NCBI GenBank assembly: GCA_900764695.1 | Contig: CAAFOY010000001.1 | Coordinates: forward strand, 1 to 55,055 | Direction: 5' to 3' | DNA length: 55,055 bases | From: Lachnospiraceae bacterium | GTDB taxonomy: Bacteria > Bacillota_A > Clostridia > Lachnospirales > Lachnospiraceae | Shown here: in pieces, positions 25,165 to 33,337 of the stretch | Position numbering within the stretch: position 1 is the first letter of the stretch | Layout: each line of letters starts with the position of its first letter | The notes under the pieces: generated by a model | What the model was told of the DNA's origin: nothing | The model's input: the letters and a program-made list of their open reading frames with translations, nothing else | Databases searched by the model: none | Made by a program: the position numbers and the translations under genes

Positions 25165-25210
25165 AAAAAAAGGTTGTTTTTGAATTAAATTTCGAAAACA
25201 ACTTTTTTCT
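25165..25210 (+). terminator. Intrinsic terminator after the SSB-like gene
   Basis: GTTGTTTTTGAA (25173-25184) pairs with TTCGAAAACAAC (25191-25202) with one mismatch. A-run before, T-run after. Confidence 0.85.
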
Positions 25211-25230
25211 ATGTTTGTAAATAATAAATA

Positions 25231-25267
25231 AAAACGTTTTGACTTTTACATATGTATGAAGTAATAT
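25231..25267 (+). promoter_or_regulatory. Promoter with overlapping AAAACGTTTT element (GH128 gene 1)
   Basis: TTGACT (25239-25244), a 17-base spacer and TAATAT (25262-25267). The palindromic AAAACGTTTT at 25231-25240 overlaps the -35, a position fit for repression by a LacI/CcpA-type regulator with a central CG. The regulator is not known. Confidence 0.6.
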
Positions 25268-25300
25268 TGTATAAAAAGGTGATATTCAAAAGGAGGAAAT

Positions 25301-27007
25301 ATGAAAAAGAGTATTAAAAAAATTATCTCTTTAGTTATTGCTATGGCACTGACAATTAGTGGAATTACATATTCAACTGTAGCAAAAGCTGACGAAAGCG
25401 AAGGCTCATGGAAAACTGACGCAGTTAAGGTTCCCAGTGAAGGACAACTTGTTGGAGCAGGATATATTGATGTTGAATTCGATAATTCAATGGAAGGATA
25501 CACATACACTGTATATCTTGATGGTAAGCCTGTTTATTGGAATGGCAATGATATTGTAAGAGAAGAATTGGGTGAGAAAAAGACAGATGATTCTGTTACA
25601 AAGACATTTACTTCAAGTGATGAAGGAAAAACAGAAGTTTATGCAACAACAGTAAGTAAACATGAAATCACTGTAAAAGCTAAGAAAGATAATGTTGAAT
25701 TAACATCTGTAAGAAATTTTTATGTTTCAAAGAAAGGACTTGCTTTAGGCGGAGACATGAGCGATAAGATTAAGTTAAGTAAGCTTAACTGTTCATGGTA
25801 CTATAACTGGTCAACAGAAGCTTTTAATAAACCGTTGGATGAAGGTGTTCAGCATATTCCTATGATGTGGGGAAGCGGTGATGATAACAAAGAAGCAATG
25901 AAGAACTTGGTAACAACATCTAACTATATTTTAGGATTTAATGAACCTGATATTGGAACACAGGCTAATATTGAATTCTTTGAGGCTTCAAGTGTGTGGG
26001 ATGAATATATTAAACCACTTAATATGAGAAAAGTTTCGCCTGCACCTGCAGCTCCGGGTGGAGACTCAGTTTGGCTTAAAAGATTTATGAAGGGCGATTA
26101 TATTTGTAAGAATCCATGGGATGGAAGCTGGGGATTGTTCTATGACTACGAAGATGAAGCTACAAAAAAATTTGTTGAAGGAGAATCAGACAGTGTTGAT
26201 TCTGTAGTGTTGCACTATTATAGAAACACAATTAACTTGAAAGGATTGCTTGATGCAGTGGAAACACTTTGGAATTCATATCATAAACCTATTTGGATAA
26301 CAGAAATGTCATTATTTGGTGTCAAAGGAACAAGAAGTGACTTTAGTTATGAGCTACCTGAAAAGAGAGCTGAAATTCAAAAATATCTTGAAGATGCAAT
26401 GGAAGCATTAGATGCAAATCCACATGTAGAAAGATATTGCTGGTTCCCATATGATATTGATAGTACAAATGACATAGATTCTTTTAATGGTTCTGGTGGA
26501 ACAGCAATGTTTGACTATTCATCAGGTGCATATACTGAACTTGGAAGAATGTATTCATCAAAGGGAAATCCGGAAGGGTATAATGCACAAACAATTTCAG
26601 ATGATGAAATGTTTGTATATGTTCCGGAGGAAACAACAACACAGGCACCTACAACTGTGGAAACAACAACACAAGCACCAACAACACAGACACCTACAAC
26701 AAAAAAGCAGGAAGAAACAACAAAGGCTGAGACTTTAAAGCAGGTAAAAGTAACAGGTGCGAAAAATATTAAAAAGAAATCTGTAAAAGTTACTTGGAAG
26801 AAAGTTGCCAAAGCGAAATCTTATCAGATTCAGTATGCAATGAACAATAAGTTTACAAAGAAAGCAAAGATTAAGAAAACAAAGAAATTAACTTATACAG
26901 TTAAAAAATTACGGAAAAATAAAAAGTATTACTTTAGAGTCAGAGCTGTTTCGAATGGTATTAACGGAAAATGGTCAAAGACAAAGAAAGTAACAATTAA
27001 GAAATAA
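25301..27007 (+). CDS. Secreted GH128-like glycoside hydrolase 1, with FN3 domain
   Basis: 568 residues. A signal peptide (about 1-31) and a beta-sandwich domain (about 35-145) come first. A TIM-barrel of the Asl1-like/GH128 type follows, with the acid/base Glu E215 in LGFNEPD and the nucleophile E335 in HKPIWITEM. A Thr-rich linker (TTTQAPTTVETTTQAPTT) and a basic FN3 domain complete it. GH128 enzymes cut beta-1,3-glucans, so an extracellular endo-beta-1,3-glucanase is predicted; substrate is inferred from family only. This copy has an insertion between the two catalytic strands compared with the other three. AAAGGAGG start site. Confidence 0.85.
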   Translation: MKKSIKKIISLVIAMALTISGITYSTVAKADESEGSWKTDAVKVPSEGQLVGAGYIDVEFDNSMEGYTYTVYLDGKPVYWNGNDIVREELGEKKTDDSVTKTFTSSDEGKTEVYATTVSKHEITVKAKKDNVELTSVRNFYVSKKGLALGGDMSDKIKLSKLNCSWYYNWSTEAFNKPLDEGVQHIPMMWGSGDDNKEAMKNLVTTSNYILGFNEPDIGTQANIEFFEASSVWDEYIKPLNMRKVSPAPAAPGGDSVWLKRFMKGDYICKNPWDGSWGLFYDYEDEATKKFVEGESDSVDSVVLHYYRNTINLKGLLDAVETLWNSYHKPIWITEMSLFGVKGTRSDFSYELPEKRAEIQKYLEDAMEALDANPHVERYCWFPYDIDSTNDIDSFNGSGGTAMFDYSSGAYTELGRMYSSKGNPEGYNAQTISDDEMFVYVPEETTTQAPTTVETTTQAPTTQTPTTKKQEETTKAETLKQVKVTGAKNIKKKSVKVTWKKVAKAKSYQIQYAMNNKFTKKAKIKKTKKLTYTVKKLRKNKKYYFRVRAVSNGINGKWSKTKKVTIKK

Positions 27008-27026
27008 ACTGATTAATATAGTGATG

Positions 27027-27060
27027 AAGAGAGTTGATTAAAAATTGGCTCTCTTTTTTT
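27027..27060 (+). terminator. Intrinsic terminator after GH128 gene 1
   Basis: AAGAGAG (27027-27033) pairs with CTCTCTT (27049-27055), followed by a T-run. Confidence 0.7.
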
Positions 27061-27253
27061 ACTTAATTTATTTAACAGGATAAATTAAATGAAAGTAATT
27101 GTAAAATTTGATACAAAAAGTAAGAATAATATAATATATTTACAATATTGGTGAAAAATACTTTTAAACAGTTGTAAAAACAGGTAAAACTAATAAACAA
27201 TATATCTAAAAATGTTTCACTGTAAAACAAATTATGCAATATTACACATTTCA

Positions 27254-27281
27254 TAACGAATAAAAACAGTTTTATTCGTTA
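27254..27281. promoter_or_regulatory. Perfect 28-bp palindrome, candidate operator
   Basis: TAACGAATAAAA (27254-27265), ACAG, then the exact complement (27270-27281). It ends 17 bases before the -35 of the next gene and has no T-run, so a DNA-binding site is more likely than a terminator. Confidence 0.55.
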
Positions 27282-27298
27282 AAATTAACATTAAATGG

Positions 27299-27327
27299 TT
27301 GAGAAATAAAAACGTTTATGATATAAT
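27299..27327 (+). promoter_or_regulatory. Promoter of the CBM/FN3 gene with AAAACGTTT in the spacer
   Basis: TTGAGA (27299-27304), a 17-base spacer and TATAAT (27322-27327). AAAACGTTT at 27309-27317 lies between them, as expected for a repressor site shared with GH128 gene 1. Confidence 0.65.
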
Positions 27328-27399
27328 GACGTTAATTGAAATGAGAGTGAAAGATTTCAAGTGTAAATTTAAGTTTTATTTAAAGGAGGAATTGAAAAG

Positions 27400-28566
27400 A
27401 TGAGAAAAGTTTTCAATAAGGCATTAGCAGGTGTAACATCTGCAACTTTAATCGCAACACTTGCATTGGGAGTTAATTTCACAAGCACAGTTAAAGCAGA
27501 TGGAGCAACAACAGTAGACACAGTATGGTCATTTACACAGGGTGGACAGTATAATCCAGATGAACCAGCCAATACTGGATATATTAAATCAGTAAATGTA
27601 GGTAATGATGTATTTTCTAACTGGGGAAGAGACAAGAATGAAAAGCAGACACAGACAGCAAGCAAAGCAACAACAGGATTTACATTGGATATTGAAAATA
27701 CAGGTTGGGATGCAGGCTGGAAGAATAACCCGGTTAATATTAACCCATGGGCTGTAGAAGCATCAAACACTATTGAAGCTAAGGCAGGACATATTTACAA
27801 AGTATCATTTAAGGCTAAAGCATCAAAGAAGAAATATGGATATGTAGCCTTTGGAACAGATATTGTAACTGATCAAGCAACAGGTGCAACATTAACACCA
27901 TATGACCAGGCACCAATTGAAATGAGTGATGATGCAACAAATCAGATTATTACATTAGGAACAACAGATAAAACATATACATTTACATTTACTAACTGGG
28001 TATCAGCTAAGGAAATTAAAACAAGTATTATGTTAGGTGCGTTTAATGCACAGTATGATTACGCTGGAAATAGTGTTAGTGATATTATTACTGAAAAAGA
28101 GGCAAACTGGAATGGTACAGTTGTTGTAAGTGATTTCACAATTACAGATAAAGGATTAAATCCGGAATTTGTTGTAGAACCACCTAAGCCAACACAGCCA
28201 ACACAGCCATCACAGCCATCACAGCCATCACAGCCATCAAAGCCAGCAGTTACTCCTGGAAACAATAATGGTGGAAATAATCAGCCAGCTGTAACTAAGC
28301 CAGTAGCTAAAAAACTTGCAAGAGTAGCTAAAGTTAAGGCTAAGAATAACAAGGCTAAAACAGTTAAGGTTACTTGGAGAAAAGTGGCAAGCGCTAAGAA
28401 GTACGAAGTTAAGGTTGGAAATAAAACTTATACAGCAAAGAAAGCTACTTTAACAGTTAAGAAGTTAAAGAAGGGCAAGACATACAAGATTAAAGTTCGT
28501 GCTAAAGCAAAAGGATTCAAAACAGGTGCTTGGAGCAAGACTGTAAAAGTTAAAATTAAAAAATAA
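27400..28566 (+). CDS. Secreted CBM-like protein with Pro-rich linker and FN3 domain
   Basis: 388 residues. A signal peptide (about 1-33, ending STVKA) precedes an all-beta domain (about 34-250) with FTLDIENTGWDAGWKNNP, IYKVSFKAKASKK and VVVSDFTITD, resembling carbohydrate-binding modules of the CBM_4_9 type. A repetitive linker of QPT/QPS triplets follows (about 265-285), then a basic FN3 domain (KVTWRKVASAKKYEVKV...TYKIKVRAKAKGF). No catalytic residues recognised. Related in design to the proteins at 23461 and 28661. The linker DNA is a short tandem repeat and so is prone to length change. Confidence 0.8.
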   Translation: MRKVFNKALAGVTSATLIATLALGVNFTSTVKADGATTVDTVWSFTQGGQYNPDEPANTGYIKSVNVGNDVFSNWGRDKNEKQTQTASKATTGFTLDIENTGWDAGWKNNPVNINPWAVEASNTIEAKAGHIYKVSFKAKASKKKYGYVAFGTDIVTDQATGATLTPYDQAPIEMSDDATNQIITLGTTDKTYTFTFTNWVSAKEIKTSIMLGAFNAQYDYAGNSVSDIITEKEANWNGTVVVSDFTITDKGLNPEFVVEPPKPTQPTQPSQPSQPSQPSKPAVTPGNNNGGNNQPAVTKPVAKKLARVAKVKAKNNKAKTVKVTWRKVASAKKYEVKVGNKTYTAKKATLTVKKLKKGKTYKIKVRAKAKGFKTGAWSKTVKVKIKK

Positions 28567-28590
28567 TACATAAAATTTATAAACTATTAG

Positions 28591-28618
28591 GTTACCCAAT
28601 GCGTATGCATTGGGTAAC
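28591..28618. repeat. Perfect 28-bp palindrome between two secreted-protein genes
   Basis: GTTACCCAATGC (28591-28602), loop GTAT and the exact complement (28607-28618). GC-richer than its surroundings. No T-run follows, so it is either a weak terminator/mRNA processing hairpin or a protein-binding site. Confidence 0.6.
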
Positions 28619-28660
28619 TGTAACAATAAGAAGAGTTTATGTTAGTCGGGAGGACTTAAA

Positions 28661-29926
28661 GTGAGAAAGAGTATTTTAAAGAAAGCTACAGCAGTAGCAA
28701 TGTCATTAACAATGGTTGTTGGAATGACAGGAGTTGTTTCAGCAGCACATGCTTCTAATGGAGCAGATGTTGCAACAAATGCTAAGGTTAGTTCATTTTC
28801 TATCTTAACAGAAGAAGATGGTGGAGTTTGGAAGAAAGCATTAGAAAATATCAGATCAGACAAATATCCTAATGGACAGGTTGCCGGAAAAGATTTCGTA
28901 ACAGAAGGATGGCTTACAGATCAGAATGGTAAAATATCAACATCTAATATGGAAATGTTTGTTAAGAACACAGGATGGGATGGAGAGTACAACAAGTTCA
29001 CAAACGCTTTAGTCGGAGATAATCCATGGGGATTAACAATGACAGTTAGTGACATTCCGGTTGAATTAGGTCGTAATTATACAATTTCTTTCAAGATTAA
29101 AAGTACATTAAAGGGTACTGTTACAAACGAAGAAACAAAGGAAGAAAAGACAGTAGATTCAAAACATATCTTATTCAAAGCATATGATCAGAAATCTAAA
29201 GGTGAACCAAGTGTAAACTTCACATCAATTTCAGGTGCTACTAGTGGTGGTTATATCACAGTAAAGAATGGTGATGATTATAAGACAGTAACAGCTACAG
29301 TTAAGATTCCTGATACAAGAAAGGCATATGGCGGAGATGTTATGGGACTTAAGTTCGCTTTAGGTGCATTCGTCAAAACATTCCCAGAAGAAGTTAACAT
29401 GAAGGGAACAGTTTATGTTAAGGATTTAAAGGTTATTGCAGGTAATCAGTATACAGTTAAGTTTACTAACGGAAGCCAGTCACAGGCTAAGTATGTTAAT
29501 GCAGGAAGCCAGGTTACACCAGCAAGCTTTTCAAAGAAAGGCTACACATTAGCAGGATTCAAGAACAAAGCTACAGGTGCTATGTACAACTTTGGTTCAG
29601 CAGTTAACAGTGATTTAGAACTTGTTGCTGTATTTAATAAGACAGCTAAGCCTAGAAAACCATCAATTAAGGTTAAAGGTGCTAAGAAGAAAGCAACAGT
29701 TAGATATAAGAAGGTTAAGAATGCAGCAGGTTACCAGATTAAGTATTCTGCAAAGAAAAACATGAAGGGTGCTAAGACTAAGACAACTACTAAGGTTAAG
29801 TATACTATTAAGAAACTTAAATCAAGAAAGTTCACATATGTTCAGGTTAGAGCTTTTGCAAAAGATTCTACAGGACAGAAGGTATACGGTAAGTTCTCAG
29901 CTAAGAAGAAAGTATTCATAAAGTAA
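28661..29926 (+). CDS. Secreted CBM-like protein with InlB B-repeat-like and FN3 domains
   Basis: 421 residues. A signal peptide (about 1-29, ending VVSAAHA) precedes a beta-sandwich domain (about 45-265) with NTGWDGEYNKF, NYTISFKIKSTLKG and VYVKDLKVIAG. A short Listeria-Bacteroides-type repeat follows (YTVKFTNGSQSQAKYV...GYTLAGFKNKATGAMYNF...LVAVF), then a basic FN3 domain. The extra repeat distinguishes it from its two relatives. GTG start with GGGAGGA upstream. It may be cotranscribed with the previous gene across the 28-bp palindrome. Function beyond glycan binding is not evident. Confidence 0.8.
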   Translation: MRKSILKKATAVAMSLTMVVGMTGVVSAAHASNGADVATNAKVSSFSILTEEDGGVWKKALENIRSDKYPNGQVAGKDFVTEGWLTDQNGKISTSNMEMFVKNTGWDGEYNKFTNALVGDNPWGLTMTVSDIPVELGRNYTISFKIKSTLKGTVTNEETKEEKTVDSKHILFKAYDQKSKGEPSVNFTSISGATSGGYITVKNGDDYKTVTATVKIPDTRKAYGGDVMGLKFALGAFVKTFPEEVNMKGTVYVKDLKVIAGNQYTVKFTNGSQSQAKYVNAGSQVTPASFSKKGYTLAGFKNKATGAMYNFGSAVNSDLELVAVFNKTAKPRKPSIKVKGAKKKATVRYKKVKNAAGYQIKYSAKKNMKGAKTKTTTKVKYTIKKLKSRKFTYVQVRAFAKDSTGQKVYGKFSAKKKVFIK

Positions 29927-29966
29927 TTAATTTTTAGATAACATAATATTAATCTTAGAGCAGGTG

Positions 29967-30020
29967 AAAGGGTGAAAAGATATTGTATGGTGTATGCAGT
30001 ATTTTTCGCCCTTTTATTTT
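29967..30020 (+). terminator. Intrinsic terminator
   Basis: AAAGGGTGAAAA (29967-29978) pairs with TTTTCGCCCTTT (30003-30014) through one G-T pair, with a 24-base loop, then TATTTTC. Confidence 0.75.
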
Positions 30021-30128
30021 CTTTTAAAAAGAAAATAATAAAATTAAAAACAAACAATTTATTATCAAATATAAATTGTAAAATTAATATAATAAAGAGG
30101 GTACCTTTTATAGGAAGGAGATTACAAT

Positions 30129-31673
30129 ATGAAAGGATTTAAAAGAATCACTTCAATTGTTTTGGCATTAGCTATGGTTGTGACAAGTATTACGATAAGT
30201 GGACCTGTTACTGTAAAGGCTGACAATGCAACAGACAATTGGAAAGCTAATGGTATTGTAAGTCCTAAACAGGACAAGTTAATTGGCGCAGGATACATTG
30301 ATGTTAAATGGGATAACACATTAACAGACGTATCACAGTATAAAGTTTATGTTGATGGTGATTTAAGAGCAACAGTATCACCTTCATCAGACAAGACTAT
30401 GAGTACAGAGTTCTATACAACACAGGTAAGTGAACATAATGTATATGTAGTTGCAACATTAAAGAACGGTTCAAACGTTCAGACAGCTAACAGACGTTTT
30501 TATGTAACAAAGAAAGGTGTTTGTGTAAACACTAAAGATATGGGTACAGCAGTAGATCCAGCCTCAATGAATGTTGGTTGGTATTACAACTGGGATTGGA
30601 AATCATTTAAAGATATGAACTTTTCAAACAAGAAGTTTGATGATTTGGAATTTGTACCAATGATTTGGGGCGACAGCATGACAGAAACAAGCGAGATTTT
30701 TGATAATGTTAAGAGCAAAGGTTATAAGTATTTATTAGCTTACAATGAACCTGATTTAAAATGGGAATCAAATGTAAGACCTGATGTTATGCAGTATAGA
30801 TGGAATGACTGTGTAAATAACAAAGGTAATGTAAGACTTGGTTCACCGGCAGTTTCAGTTTTCCCTACATGGTCAAACGATTGGTGGACACCATTCTGGA
30901 ACTCAATGGCAGCAGACAAGAAGAATGCTATGTCATTTATAGCGGTTCATTCATACCAGAAGAGCTATGATGGAGCTAAGTCAGCACTTCAGTACCTTCA
31001 GGCAATTGATGAATGCTGGGAAACTTATCATAAGCCAATCTGGATTACAGAATTTGCTTTCTGGAAATTCAGCATTAACGATGCAGCAGGATGTGCAAAA
31101 GTACAGGAATTTATGAAAATCGTTATTAAAGGTCTTAATGAAAGAAGCTATGTTGAAAGATATTCATGGTTCTGTCCAAATATAGAAGAAGATGCAGCAA
31201 GCTCATCAAGTATCTTTAATTACAAGACTGGTGAATTAACAACATTAGGAAAGATTTATGCACAGATTGGAAATCCTTCAGGATATAATGCAAAAACGTA
31301 TGGTGTAAGTTCTTACATTTCAACTAATACATCACCAGCAGCTTGTGCAGTAGCCATGCCAACAACATTATATAGTGCAAAAGCTAAAAAGAAAGCTTTC
31401 AAGTATCAGATTAAAGCTGTTTCAAGAGCAGCAGGATACCAGGTACAGTATGGTGTTAAGAAGAACATGAAAGGCTCAAAGAGCAAATATGTTAAGAAAT
31501 TAAACGGAACAATTAAGATTAAGTTCACAAAGAAACAGAAAAAAAAGATTAAGAAGAAAAAACTTAAGAGAATTACATATTATGTACGTGTAAGAGCATA
31601 TAAGACTCTTGATGGAAAGAGATTATATTGCGCTTGGAGCAGCAAAGATAAAGTTAAAGTTAAGACTAGATAG
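30129..31673 (+). CDS. Secreted GH128-like glycoside hydrolase 2, with FN3 domain
   Basis: 514 residues. Signal peptide (about 1-31), N-terminal beta-sandwich (about 38-128: GAGYIDVKWDNTL, YKVYVDG, VTKKGVC), then a GH128-type barrel with E207 in LLAYNEPD and E308 in HKPIWITEF. The C-terminus is a lysine-rich FN3-like domain. It begins VSRAAGYQVQYGVKKNMKG and contains a long run of Lys before YYVRVRAY. All catalytic residues are present. AAGGAG start site; TATAAT at 30088-30093 is a possible -10. GH128 gene 3 follows after 14 bases, so the two form an operon. Confidence 0.86.
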   Translation: MKGFKRITSIVLALAMVVTSITISGPVTVKADNATDNWKANGIVSPKQDKLIGAGYIDVKWDNTLTDVSQYKVYVDGDLRATVSPSSDKTMSTEFYTTQVSEHNVYVVATLKNGSNVQTANRRFYVTKKGVCVNTKDMGTAVDPASMNVGWYYNWDWKSFKDMNFSNKKFDDLEFVPMIWGDSMTETSEIFDNVKSKGYKYLLAYNEPDLKWESNVRPDVMQYRWNDCVNNKGNVRLGSPAVSVFPTWSNDWWTPFWNSMAADKKNAMSFIAVHSYQKSYDGAKSALQYLQAIDECWETYHKPIWITEFAFWKFSINDAAGCAKVQEFMKIVIKGLNERSYVERYSWFCPNIEEDAASSSSIFNYKTGELTTLGKIYAQIGNPSGYNAKTYGVSSYISTNTSPAACAVAMPTTLYSAKAKKKAFKYQIKAVSRAAGYQVQYGVKKNMKGSKSKYVKKLNGTIKIKFTKKQKKKIKKKKLKRITYYVRVRAYKTLDGKRLYCAWSSKDKVKVKTR

Positions 31674-31687
31674 AAGAGGACATAAAT

Positions 31688-33199
31688 ATGAAGGTATTAA
31701 AAAAAATAACAACTTTAGTTTTGGTAATAGCTATGGCATTTTCAGTGAATGTAACAGGTACATTCACTGAAAGCGTCAAGGCAGCTACAGAATTTCAGAT
31801 AACAAGTCCAAGTGATAATGGTCTTGTTGCAGCAGGATACATTGACATTAAATGGAATAATCCGATAGGTGGAACTGCGTCAAAGTATAACGTTTATGTA
31901 GATGGTAATTATGTTAATTCAACTACATCAACAACATATGAATATTACACAACAAGTGTTGCATATCATACAGCATGGATTGAAGCAGAACTTTCTAATG
32001 GAGCAAAGGAATATACCAAGACAGTAAAATTCGGAGTATCTAAAAAAGGTTTAGCAGTTAATGATAATATGGGTAGAAGACTTGATCCTGTAGCAATGAA
32101 TATGGGCTGGTATTATACTTGGGGAACGACCCCGTTCTTATATACAACATATGGTTCAGTGGAATTTGTACCTATGATTTGGGGAACAGGTTCAGAAAAT
32201 GCAATTTCAAGAATAGCAAGCAGTGGCTATAAATACTTGTTGGCATATAATGAACCGGATATGCCAATGTATGATGCTAATGGAAACTTTGTAGGTGGAA
32301 GTAATGTAGACGTTAATACAGCGATTAGTCATTGGTATAAGTTTGCAGGTAAAAGTTATCATTTAGGCGCACCGGCACCGGCTCTTTGTCCGGCATGGGA
32401 TAGTGGAACGTGGTTTAGAACATTTATGGATAGTGATTTGGTTGACAAGAGTACTATTGATTTTATTCCATTACATTGCTATTACGGAACATATGGTGGT
32501 GCAGCAGGAGCAAATACATTCCTTAAAGAAGTGGTAGACGCGACTTATAATATGTATCACAAACCTATTTGGATTACTGAGTTTGCAGTAAGTGGTTGGG
32601 GATATAGCAATGCTTCAAATAGAAAACAGGTTGAAGCATTCCTAAAAACAGCTATTGAAGGTTTAAATAAGAGAAGTTATGTTGAAAGATATTCATGGTT
32701 CTCATTTAACACTACAGACAATAGTAACGGTGCATCAGCATTATGGACTAATTCAACAGGTAAGCTTACAGATTTAGGCAATATTTATGTAAATAACGGT
32801 AACCCAACAGAGCTTGCAGCTCAGGGAAGTGCAGTTAATAAGTATCAGCCTTCATCAGACAATGGCTCAAACAATAGTAGCAATAACAATACCAATAACC
32901 AGCCACAGGTTAAAAAACCTGCAAGAGCAAAGATTTCTAAACTTAAAAATGTAAAAGGCAGAAAAGTAAAAGTATCTATTAAGAAAATCAAGAATGTTAA
33001 GGGATACCAAATTAAATATTCTGACAACAAGAAGTTTAACGGATACTGGCAGAAGAATTCAAAAAAGAAGACATATACAGTTAAGAAATTAGATAAGAAG
33101 ACTAAATATTACTTTAAAGTAAGAGCTTATGTAATAAATGGAAACAAGAAGTTATATGGTTCTTACAGCAAAGTAAAATCAATTACAGTTAAAAAGTAA
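31688..33199 (+). CDS. Secreted GH128-like glycoside hydrolase 3, with FN3 domain
   Basis: 503 residues. Signal peptide (about 1-33), beta-sandwich domain, GH128 barrel with E189 in LLAYNEPD and the nucleophile Glu in HKPIWITEFAVSGWG. A Ser/Asn-rich linker (SDNGSNNSSNNNTNN) leads to a basic FN3 domain (VKGYQIKYSDNKKFNGYWQ...KYYFKVRAYVINGNKKLYG). It is the second gene of an operon with GH128 gene 2. Active-site surroundings differ from gene 1 and match genes 2 and 4 better, suggesting one older and several recent paralogs. Confidence 0.86.
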   Translation: MKVLKKITTLVLVIAMAFSVNVTGTFTESVKAATEFQITSPSDNGLVAAGYIDIKWNNPIGGTASKYNVYVDGNYVNSTTSTTYEYYTTSVAYHTAWIEAELSNGAKEYTKTVKFGVSKKGLAVNDNMGRRLDPVAMNMGWYYTWGTTPFLYTTYGSVEFVPMIWGTGSENAISRIASSGYKYLLAYNEPDMPMYDANGNFVGGSNVDVNTAISHWYKFAGKSYHLGAPAPALCPAWDSGTWFRTFMDSDLVDKSTIDFIPLHCYYGTYGGAAGANTFLKEVVDATYNMYHKPIWITEFAVSGWGYSNASNRKQVEAFLKTAIEGLNKRSYVERYSWFSFNTTDNSNGASALWTNSTGKLTDLGNIYVNNGNPTELAAQGSAVNKYQPSSDNGSNNSSNNNTNNQPQVKKPARAKISKLKNVKGRKVKVSIKKIKNVKGYQIKYSDNKKFNGYWQKNSKKKTYTVKKLDKKTKYYFKVRAYVINGNKKLYGSYSKVKSITVKK

Positions 33200-33233
33200 T
33201 TAGATTAAGTAGCCTAAAATGGCAGCATATTAA

Positions 33234-33264
33234 AAGAAGGGGTTTTAATAGCCTCTTCTTTTTG
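33234..33264 (+). terminator. Intrinsic terminator after GH128 gene 3
   Basis: AAGAAGGGG (33234-33242) pairs with CCTCTTCTT (33252-33260) through one G-T pair, followed by T-run. Confidence 0.8.
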
Positions 33265-33337
33265 ATATTATTTACGTATGTGACATTAAAATAAAAATCT
33301 GAAATTATGTCATTAGCAAATGTAGAGAGGATAGATT

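Larger units (their letters stand above)
27008..27399. other. 392-base intergenic region with terminator, palindrome and promoter
   Basis: Contains the terminator of GH128 gene 1, a small inverted repeat of TTAATTTA/TAAATTAA at about 27062-27088, a 28-bp palindrome at 27254-27281 and the promoter of the next gene. The segment 27090-27250 is AT-rich with nothing I can name. Confidence 0.6.

Noticed and set aside
28591..28618. Intrinsic terminator
   Set aside because: No T-run after the perfect stem; kept as an unexplained palindrome.
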